The position numbers and the translations under genes were made by a program. This document shows positions 54,533-62,276 of a DNA stretch of 64,000 nucleotides, piece by piece (position 1 is the first letter of the stretch; each line of letters starts with the position of its first letter). Location: positions 310,001 to 374,000 of the forward strand of contig OZ025680.1 in the NCBI GenBank assembly GCA_964019335.1, written 5' to 3'. Under the pieces are notes generated by a model that saw only the letters and a program-made list of their open reading frames with translations, was not told the DNA's origin and did not search any database. The DNA comes from Diplonema japonicum (Eukaryota > Euglenozoa > Diplonemea > Diplonemida > Diplonemidae).

Positions 54533-55919
54533 TTATTTTTTTTTTTTAAGCCCCAGATCCGAAAACCCCCGTTTTTACCTGCAGGAGCAAAAAAAAAAAA
54601 AAAAAAAGGAGGAACTCCCTCGTTGATACGCCCTGGAGTGTTATGGGTTAACAAAAAAAGGCAATTGGAAAACACAGGCATTACACCTGTTTCCCGCACA
54701 AAATTACATTATTTTCCTCCAGAAAAAAAACGAAGAAGGAGGGTTTTCATTGCACTCAACTTTTGCTTGCTGCCAAAGCAACGGTGCTTCCACAAGGGGG
54801 AGAGGGAAGTAACTATTTACTAATAAAGATAAGCGAGACCGTCATCATAGGAAAAAAAGAAAAAGAGGGGAGATCTTAAACCCCCTGGCTGGGGGGTTCA
54901 TTTTTTTCCCCCCATTCCAATTTATGAATCTGGCCAGAATCTTAAGGGGGAGGGAGGGGGATGTAAGAGATAAAGGAGGCCAGTGTTGGGCGATGTCTTC
55001 TGTTCGTCACTCCGAGCATCTGCATGTTGTCCCCCCACCTTAAAAAAATACAAAGAGCGATATGTTAATTGTTATGTTTTTACCTCCAAAAAAAAATAAC
55101 ATAATTGATAACGTTAAAACGCTCTATAAACGGAAGAGAAGAAGAAAAAAACTAGTTTCGATTTCTTTCTCGGGTCTTTCTTTTTTTTTTTTCTTTGCTC
55201 TCGTTAGTTTCAATGATACCGTATTTTAAATTATCAAAGATAAGATACCTTTCTGAGCTAGCATTTTTTACCCCTCCTTTTTTTTTTAAAAGGCTGTAAT
55301 TCACTTATTGCCCCGGGGCTTGAGAGGCTGAGCAGGATTGCAAAAAAAAAAAAAAAAAAAAAAAAAAAAGAAAACTATACATTTTAAATTCGTGCCAACC
55401 TTAACTTTATCGCATTTAAGACGGTTTGGCATTTTCATGTTTTGGGGAGGCTGCGCTTTTACACCCTGGACAGAATATGCTCCCCGGCCTGACCAATCCC
55501 GGACGCCGAAAAAACTCGGACAATTGTCAAGTCCGGTGGCATTTTTTTTTTTTTTGTTTCCCGCAGTAGTTAATACGGCACACAAAAAAAAAGGGGGGGT
55601 AACCAAGAAAAAAAGTATTTCGCAAAATAGATAAAAAGAAGAAAAGAAAAGGGAAGAAATACTGTAAAACGAAAAAAAAAATCTAGAAGAGAAAAATATC
55701 CGAGAGCTCCCATCGTGTTCCACGGGGTTTGAAGCGCCCATTGGTCGGCACCCCCGTTACGAGCCAAGGTGCCCCCAGAAAGATTGGGAAATACGCCAGG
55801 GCCGAAAATGCCTGAGAAAAATATCCGGATTTTTTTCGCTTCCGGGCGTTTGTCACTCCCGTATTTTTCTCTTCTGGCATTTTTTTCTCTCCAGATTTTT
55901 TTCGCTTTACAGTAATAGA

Positions 55920-55928
<9 letters not shown>

Positions 55929-55951
<23 letters not shown>
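55929..55951. repeat. (GA)n microsatellite
   Basis: About 11 GA units following an A-run. Confidence 0.9.
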
Positions 55952-56398
55952 CTTTGAAAAAGCTGTTTCAGCGAACCGAATCTCAAGGCTGTGATCTGAA
56001 GAAACTAGCTTTGGTGGGGCTTCTTGTGCGCACGAGCGGGCTTTTACCCCCCCCCCCCCCCAATATAGAATAGCTCATTGCGCCTCCATGCCTAGTTTTT
56101 AGTCCCGACAAATAATATTGTTAAAACGAATATGTAGAGGCTGCAGGGACTAAAATAAATATTTAAAAAAAAAGAAAACAAGAAGAGGAGGAAGAAGAAA
56201 AAAAAAGGAGAGAGAACTGGCGTTGACCCGACTTGATAATTTATCCCCTCCCCGCAAAAGGCGGTCTATGAGTACGAAGTTGTAAGCAGAATTTTCTCTT
56301 TTTTTTTCCCCCTCCTCCTTCTTCTTTGTTTCTTTTCCCATGGTTTTTTTTTTTTTTTGTTCGCCGTTGCAGTTGGTTATATAAAAAAAAGGGGAGGA

Positions 56399-56440
<42 letters not shown>

Positions 56441-56512
56441 AGGTTAACAATGGCATGTTATTGATTTTTTTTTTTTAAGAATGTAAGAGGAGAGGAGGGA
56501 ATAGATAACTTT

Positions 56513-57595
56513 TCATTCATCGCTTTCATCTGTTTTTATAAGAGAACACAGCTCAGCTTTCGTTAAAGGCGACAAAAAGCTTTCTTCATCACTGCTGCAA
56601 CGCACTGGGTACTGGTGAAAGGATTGCCTGAAGAGATTTATCGCAGTCACATCTAGTAAATGCGTTTCTGTTGACACAAGATTTCTACAAATATGCAAAT
56701 TGTTGCAGTCGACACCCCATTTGCAAGCCTTTCTCTGATGAGGCTTACAAATGCTTGTCTGGACGATTTCCAAAACAGTGCAATTCGTTTTCAAAGCCTC
56801 ATCATTCGCCTCCTTCAAACCCCGAGTAACCGCAAGCTTCACAGAAGGGTATGTTACATCCGATCCCTGCATTCTAAAAAGAGGCAGAATAGCAGCATCA
56901 CCAAGCTTTGTTTTAACAGACTTCCCATCACGGTCAAGACACTCTCTTTGCCGACAGCAAGCGGTTCTCCACAAAGACCGAAGGAATCTGAAATACGAGG
57001 TGTCAATGTGGATATGTTGACATGCTGTACCTTTGTCACATTTCAAGACACAGTTGATGTCGTATTCAGGGCATAAGCACCCTTTAGACGTGTTGATAAC
57101 AGCTTGTGTAGGGGTGATTTTTGACATAGGGACAGCGAAGCATTCACCATCCGCTTTTGAGAAAACGGTTACAGATGTTTCCTGCTGAAAAGAATCAGCG
57201 GCAATGGGGTGCTGTTTGCGTAGTAGTTGCACAGTTTCACGGTCAGCATGAATACTATTGCATTTCCCCTGTGCGCGGCATTGCCTCGCTTGGTATTTTT
57301 TGCATAGAAAAACACGTTTATTTCCTGCAACTCTTAACAGATAGCTGTCCAGGCCAATTGTCCAATGTACTTGGCTGGTGGTGCCTCCGTACCTCAGCGT
57401 GTACGCTTCCTTGTTCAAAGGGTCGAAAACTTTCACGGTTTTGCACAGTTCCAGCTTCTCCTTCTTTGCAAAGACGGCGCTCTCGCTTATAATATCCCCT
57501 GCCGCGTCGACAAGGGACATTCCCTTGTTCACCTTTTTCAACACCTTTGCCGCTGTGTCGCCCTCCTTCACCATTATGGACAGTTGCCCTGGCAT
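56513..57595 (-). CDS. Triple CCCH zinc-finger protein, 360 aa
   Basis: Three CCCH fingers: CKKYQARQCRAQGKCNSIH (about 98-116), CPEYDINC..CDKGTACQHIH (about 174-194, atypical) and CKPHQRKACKWGVDCNNLH (about 283-301). The first and third have C-x7-C-x5-C-x3-H spacing. Such fingers bind single-stranded RNA, often AU-rich 3' UTRs, so a post-transcriptional role is likely. No other domain or nuclear signal is seen; the tail is acidic (KTDESDE). The first ATG behind the A-tract (57606) opens a ten-codon frame that overlaps this start, so I use the second ATG. Confidence 0.7.
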   Translation of the reverse strand: MPGQLSIMVKEGDTAAKVLKKVNKGMSLVDAAGDIISESAVFAKKEKLELCKTVKVFDPLNKEAYTLRYGGTTSQVHWTIGLDSYLLRVAGNKRVFLCKKYQARQCRAQGKCNSIHADRETVQLLRKQHPIAADSFQQETSVTVFSKADGECFAVPMSKITPTQAVINTSKGCLCPEYDINCVLKCDKGTACQHIHIDTSYFRFLRSLWRTACCRQRECLDRDGKSVKTKLGDAAILPLFRMQGSDVTYPSVKLAVTRGLKEANDEALKTNCTVLEIVQTSICKPHQRKACKWGVDCNNLHICRNLVSTETHLLDVTAINLFRQSFHQYPVRCSSDEESFLSPLTKAELCSLIKTDESDE

Positions 57596-57606
57596 TGATC
57601 AAGCAT
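57574..57606 (-). promoter_or_regulatory. Candidate upstream ORF of the CCCH gene
   Basis: ATG at 57604-57606, directly behind the A-tract where other genes start, opens a 10-codon frame ending TAA at 57574-57576. It overlaps the main start at 57595 in another frame. Could reduce main-frame translation or be bypassed by leaky scanning. Confidence 0.4.
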
Positions 57607-58257
57607 TTTTTTTCTCTTTTTTTTTTATGGTATTTCTTTTTAGTGGGGATACGCCCAGGGGAAAAAAAAGGGGGGGGGAAGGGGTGTTTTTTTTTTTGTG
57701 GGAGTTAAATACTTTCAGTGGCAAGATGGGAATGGGGTGGGGAGGGGGGTGTTTGGTGAGACTGACTTTTTTTCTTCTATTTCATACCTTGCGACCTAAA
57801 AATTTCTTTAGCGGGCTACTTCTTTTTAAGAAATTTAGATGTTAGTTTATAGATTGGCTAAAAGAAAAAGAGGAAAAAAAAATGTGGGTGGTCACAGCTA
57901 CAATCCTAACGAAATCTAAAACGATCCTAAACTCCCTCAAAAAAAAATTATTAGGTTGCAAGGTATGCTATTTACAAAAAAAAAAAGAATAAAAAAAAAA
58001 CCCCCCTTAGTTTTTTTTTTCTCTTAAATTTGGTTTCCATGCACAACTAGACAGTTCATGGTATTTTCTTCTTTTTTTCTTTCCTTCTCATTCCCCTTTG
58101 TTTCTTCTTTTTTTTTTCTTTCTTCTTTTTTTCTTTTATTTCCTTCTCCCCAAAGCCGTTTCTATTCTAAAGACAGTGTCGAGAATCTATCCTTTCGGCA
58201 CCCGAGCATGTAGCCCGATCTAATGCAGAGGAGGGGACGGAAAGAATCGGACCCCAG
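57607..58257. other. Gene-free spacer
   Basis: A/T and T/C-run DNA. A mixed stretch at about 58150-58257 is the probable 3' UTR of the downstream-listed calcyphosin-like gene. No other feature. Confidence 0.55.
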
Positions 58258-60459
58258 TTAAAAAGGCCTTTCTGTGTGCAGCTGCCGCCGGCCGTGTGCA
58301 GTGGTCCCGCGCACACCGCAACCTGTTGTTGCATCGAAAAAATGCACTTTCTGATGCATACCGGTGATGCTCCCTTTTGAGCCTTGTCTCTGTTCTTGGG
58401 GCACCTGCCGTTGTTGGCTTTGGCCTTGCGTGGACCTGGTGTTCGGGTCCATGTGTCTACGTGCAGAGACTGGTGGTGTGTCTTCACCGCCTCCGAATAA
58501 GTTGAGCGTAGACCGCCCTCCCCCGAAGCCTGCTAAGGTGTTGAGCCTCTTGTGGTGCATACCTTGGCTTGACACAAAGCGCCGCCCTGTGGAAGGCGAC
58601 GTGCCTGCAGGCCCCACTGAGCTCGTCGATGGAGGTGGTTGTTGTAGTTGCTGCTGCGCTGGTGGTGACTGCGGCACCGTCCTCTCTGGAGACACGTATT
58701 CCTCAAGCAAAGCGGCTGCAGGCGGCACTATGTCCCTCTCCCTGCTCTCCCTCCTTCGCGACAACTTCAAGGGACTCTTCACAGGCGACGCTTGCTCCAC
58801 GCGCAGTCCTTCATCTTCATCTGCGTCTTCATGTCTAGCCTGCCTGCAAGGGTCTGTCGTGGGGTTGATGCGGCGTTGCTGTGCACGTTCAACAGAACGG
58901 TGCTTCACTTGCGCTGCAGGAGATGCTATGGTTGGCGAGGCTGTGACAGGGGCATGGTTCCTGTCGCCCTGTGCATTGCTCTTCTTCATCCTGTTGATCT
59001 CGAAGGAGTTCCACATCACAAGCGTGAAGTTCTTGTCGGTGTCCACACTGGCCGACACATCTGCCCAGTAGGAGTAGAAGCTGTCCTTGCTGACCATCTC
59101 GTACCTCTCGAGGTCCAGGTAGTTCACGATCTCGCTGTAGGCATCTGAGGCAGTCACCCTGCCGCACTGCACGTCGGGCAGGAGCTCCGGTTTGAAGGCT
59201 GCAAGGAAGGTGTCGGAGTTCACCTCGTCACGGTCCTCGACGTCGATCTTCTTCCATGTCTGGCGGATGATCTCCTCCCTAGCAGGGGGGAGGTAGCCCC
59301 GTACAGACGCCATGAAAGGTTCGAGGTCCAAGGCCTCCCCATCGCTGCTGTGCGCATTGAACAGTATTTCGACTTCCAAGTCGGGAACTTGTGATGCGGT
59401 CAGCATGTCACGTACGACGCCCCCAAGGGCGTGCATTGTGAGGTCCCCGTCCTTGGCGGCGTCTTCGCATCGCATGCGGAACTGCACGATGCCGTTCACC
59501 TGCCGTGTGATGAGCTCTCTGTTCAGCTTTTGTAAAAGGTACTCCACCTCCTCCTCCGAAGCCGGGATGGGGTCTTCTTGCAGGATCGACAGCAAACCCT
59601 TCACACGGACCATGCCGTGCTCGGAGATGGCTTCGAAGAGGATGTCAATCTCGCCATCGCGCAAGCCGCACCCGAAGTTCTTCATGCCTTGCTTAAACCT
59701 GTCGAGGTCCATCTTCTGCCCCCCAGATCTTGTGAGCATTCTGGAGAGACCGATGCAGCCGGAGTGGGTTCGCTCGCGGTCCTCTGTCGCATCGCGGAGT
59801 TTGAGAAGAATGGTTTGAAGGATTTGCTCTGTGGAAGGACGCTCGAAACAATCCATGAGCCTGTACAAAGACACCCTACCGTTCTCCTGAAGGGATCTGA
59901 AAAGGAATGTCACATCGGAGGGGGAGAGGCCAAGGGCCTTTCTGGAGCGCTTCAAGCATCTATTGAAGGCCATGTTGGAGAGAAGCACGTCTGAGGAGGT
60001 GTCAATACCCGCAAAGATTTTCTCAACCCCTGCAGGCCCTCGTATCTTCGAGCGGACCTTTCTCAGGATGTCGTCCACTTGCTGTTGCGTGCAGGACAGT
60101 TTACCCCGAACTTCCGCAAGGAAGTCATCTATGTCTATTTCACCGCAACAGTCGTGGTCGTAGTAGGTGAACAGGACGTCAAGTTCTCTGTCCGATAGTT
60201 TCAGGCCTTGGTCCCTCAAGGCGGATTTGAACTCCCAGATGTCGGAGCGCTTCTCACGATCGATGTCTATGTTTCGGAATGCGGGCTGGAGTTGAGGTAT
60301 GCCATTCACCCCCCTTGTCATCAAGCCTTGTTTTAGCTTTCTGTGCAGCTTGGCTACGTACCACTGATCCTGTGCTGCCTCTTCAATATCGATGCCCCCC
60401 ACTGCAGACGTCATCCTGCTGCTAGCTACCGTCGATCCATCATTGTATCGGCCCGCCAT
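58258..60459 (-). CDS. Calcyphosin-like multi-EF-hand-fold protein, 733 aa
   Basis: A solenoid of EF-hand pairs, mostly degenerate. Recognisable hands are YYDHDCCGEIDIDDFLAEV (about 98-116) and HSSDGEALDLEPFMASV (about 370). Residues about 390-500 (IDVEDRDEVNSDTFLAAF, ASDAYSEIVNYLD, VSKDSFYSYWADVSASVDTDKNFTLVMWNSF) match the C-terminal half of the calcyphosin/CAPSL group, often ciliary in protists and animals. The last 230 residues are Ser/Pro/Gln-rich and disordered. It probably acts as a calcium-tuned scaffold, perhaps axonemal; that location is inference. Confidence 0.65.
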   Translation of the reverse strand: MAGRYNDGSTVASSRMTSAVGGIDIEEAAQDQWYVAKLHRKLKQGLMTRGVNGIPQLQPAFRNIDIDREKRSDIWEFKSALRDQGLKLSDRELDVLFTYYDHDCCGEIDIDDFLAEVRGKLSCTQQQVDDILRKVRSKIRGPAGVEKIFAGIDTSSDVLLSNMAFNRCLKRSRKALGLSPSDVTFLFRSLQENGRVSLYRLMDCFERPSTEQILQTILLKLRDATEDRERTHSGCIGLSRMLTRSGGQKMDLDRFKQGMKNFGCGLRDGEIDILFEAISEHGMVRVKGLLSILQEDPIPASEEEVEYLLQKLNRELITRQVNGIVQFRMRCEDAAKDGDLTMHALGGVVRDMLTASQVPDLEVEILFNAHSSDGEALDLEPFMASVRGYLPPAREEIIRQTWKKIDVEDRDEVNSDTFLAAFKPELLPDVQCGRVTASDAYSEIVNYLDLERYEMVSKDSFYSYWADVSASVDTDKNFTLVMWNSFEINRMKKSNAQGDRNHAPVTASPTIASPAAQVKHRSVERAQQRRINPTTDPCRQARHEDADEDEGLRVEQASPVKSPLKLSRRRESRERDIVPPAAALLEEYVSPERTVPQSPPAQQQLQQPPPSTSSVGPAGTSPSTGRRFVSSQGMHHKRLNTLAGFGGGRSTLNLFGGGEDTPPVSARRHMDPNTRSTQGQSQQRQVPQEQRQGSKGSITGMHQKVHFFDATTGCGVRGTTAHGRRQLHTERPF

Positions 60460-60990
60460 GCAGGTGCGGTGGTGTGTGTTTGTTTGTGTGTACCACGCGC
60501 CCCCCCCCCCCTCCCTCCACGCGTTGCCCGCCTTTTTTTTTTTTTTTTTCTTCTTCTTTTTTTAACCCTTGAAAGACGAAAGGAACAGGAAAAGGACGTC
60601 CCCAGAGTGGAGGCAACAAAGTGTTTGTCAAGTATTGGAGTTGGACGTGTTCCTTTACTGAAGGAGACACTTTACACTTTTGGCGTTTTTCTGCTTGCTT
60701 CGGCCGCTGGGGGCATCTAATGGCAAGGATTTCATCTCGACATTCGAAATCAGCTCCTGTCTCTTTAAATAGAACAAAAGAAAATAATAACGAAAGTTAA
60801 AAAAGAAAATATTTCCCTCCCTCTCTGTTAACCATGGGATAAAAAAAAAGAATTCGAGGAAGGAAAAATAAAAAACCATTTCCATAATCTAAAGAGCCCC
60901 CCCCCCCCCCCCCCTCTCTCCCTTGTGTTCGACACTTCACTACGTTTGTGTTGCTTTTTTTTTCTTCTTTTTTTTTCCCCCCTTCTTTTT
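60460..60990. other. Gene-free spacer
   Basis: Contains TG-rich DNA (60467-60492), C-runs and A/T-runs. An island at 60660-60780 has a CTGCTTGCTTCGGCC string faintly like the 5' hairpin of U6 but lacks ACAGAGA; see rejected items. Confidence 0.55.
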
Positions 60991-61800
60991 TTACGAAACC
61001 CTTCCGCCAGTAGGCTCACTCAGGGCCACCCTGCGGATCCTCCTTTTGGTGTGGCTTTGGTGATCGACGTTGGTTTGCTGCAGCGTCTTGAAGCAGACAT
61101 CATAAGACCAATCTCCAGATTTCACGGCTCTTACGACAATGTCACTGCCCTTACCGTCCTGTTCCCATTCATGGAAATGCTGCTCTACAACAGCAGACGC
61201 ATCTACTCTGTAGTCTCTCCATGTTTGATCGTTTTCTACATATTGCCATTTGTGCCCTGTGCCTCGTCTTCCTGCGGTAGGTGTAGCTTCTAGGACACGG
61301 CGCTGGGGCATAGGGGCAGCACATGCGGTGTCTTCTTGTGCAGTATCTTGTTTTACAGGTGGTGCAACCCCCGTTTTCTTCATCGACTTTTTCGCAGGTT
61401 TTACGGTTTTTTTTGGCCTTTCAACCGTCTTGACCTTCTTGATTTTTTTTCTTTCGTTTCTCATAGCAAACATTCTTACGTTGTGCACCGGCATACCACT
61501 TCTCATTATGTGAGGCTCTGACTGGTAGAAGTGCTCCGACAATTCAGGATCGCGCTCAATAAACTGTCTAAGATGCTTTGATGTGATAATCTCTCGCATC
61601 CCCAGGTGTGGCACTTCCAGCATCTCTTCTAAGAAACATTGTGCGGCTGCACAAATAATGACGGCTGCCTTCTTCGACACCCTGCTGCATCTGCCTATCT
61701 CCTTCATTCGCTTCGCTACCCTTGAAACAGGGAGCGTAAGACCGGCCTTCTTCTCGGTGGTCACGGAAGGACCTCTTCTACCTCTTGCCGTTTTTTTCAT
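60991..61800 (-). CDS. Histone H2A-like fold fused to a WWE domain, 269 aa
   Basis: Residues about 18-112 align by eye along all of H2A: KAGLTLPVSRVAKRMKE (H2A: AGLQFPVGRVHR), a central helix AAVIICAAAQCFLEEMLEV, IITSKHLRQFIERDPELSEHF (H2A: [21 protein letters not shown]) and the docking-like SGMPVHNVRM (H2A: GGVLPNIQ). Four of six acidic-patch residues remain (Glu61, Glu64, Asp90 and Glu92 equivalents; Glu56 is Gln and Glu91 is Pro). Residues about 113-143 are a Lys-rich linker. Residues about 183-257 fit a WWE domain: KWQYVENDQTWRDY, VVEQHF, WSYDVCFKTLQQTN and KRRIRR. WWE domains bind poly- or iso-ADP-ribose or act in ubiquitin ligases. Predicted: a divergent chromatin protein that reads ADP-ribosylation. 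Single exon; deposition in nucleosomes is unproven. Confidence 0.7.
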   Translation of the reverse strand: MKKTARGRRGPSVTTEKKAGLTLPVSRVAKRMKEIGRCSRVSKKAAVIICAAAQCFLEEMLEVPHLGMREIITSKHLRQFIERDPELSEHFYQSEPHIMRSGMPVHNVRMFAMRNERKKIKKVKTVERPKKTVKPAKKSMKKTGVAPPVKQDTAQEDTACAAPMPQRRVLEATPTAGRRGTGHKWQYVENDQTWRDYRVDASAVVEQHFHEWEQDGKGSDIVVRAVKSGDWSYDVCFKTLQQTNVDHQSHTKRRIRRVALSEPTGGRVS

Positions 61801-62276
61801 CTCTCAATAGTTTTATGTTCGTGTATTTTTTTTTCTCTCTTTTCTTTTTCTGTTTTAGATAGATGGGGCGAAAAAGTAGGTGGAAAAGGGGGGGGGAGGG
61901 AAACACTCTATTAAAAAAAACAAAAAAAATGCTCTCTCTTCTTGGTTCTTTTTCTTGGTTCGTTTTTTTTTTTTTTTTTCTTTCTTTCTTTCTTTTTTTC
62001 GATTCCTTTCTCCCTCCTTGTTCCTTCTCGAATTCAAAATAAAAAAAGGGAAAAAAAAGGGATCACCACCGGGCCATACATACCCCCCCCCCCCCCCCCA
62101 TGAGCACCAAAGGAGTGCATACGTATATGTTGGGACGGGACGGGGTTTTCGTGGAAAGGGGGTTCTGGGAAGGGATGTGGAAACAGAGTATAAGAAAAAA
62201 AAAAGGAACTTAATAACACACTTAGCCGAACGTATTCCCCCTCCCCCCTCTTCTCGCCTTTTTACCACTTCCCTCC
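61801..62276. other. Gene-free spacer
   Basis: A/T homopolymers and a C-run at about 62084-62099. No feature recognised. Confidence 0.6.

Larger units (their letters stand above)
53691..54648. mobile_element. Inverted-repeat-bounded composite of about 960 bp
   Basis: Ends ACCCATAGCACTCCAAGGCG (53691-53710) and, inverted, 54629-54648 agree at 18 of 20. Inside are a second inverted-repeat element (53967-54391) and the foldback FB3 (54398-54532), so the region looks like nested insertions. No coding frame of note. Confidence 0.45.
50837..56512. other. 5.7-kb region without intact genes, rich in repeat elements
   Basis: Holds homopolymer-flanked islands, the second copy of the 27-kb repeat (52493-53028), a cluster of inverted-repeat elements (53691-54648), a GA microsatellite (55929-55951) and a duplicated ATTTTTTTCGCTT motif near 55828 and 55890. 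Frames in this stretch are short and broken. No host exon supported. Confidence 0.6.

Noticed and set aside
60670-60780. Possible U6 snRNA (CTGCTTGCTTCGGCC hairpin-like start)
   Set aside because: No ACAGAGA box, no AGC triad context and no T-run terminator at the right distance.
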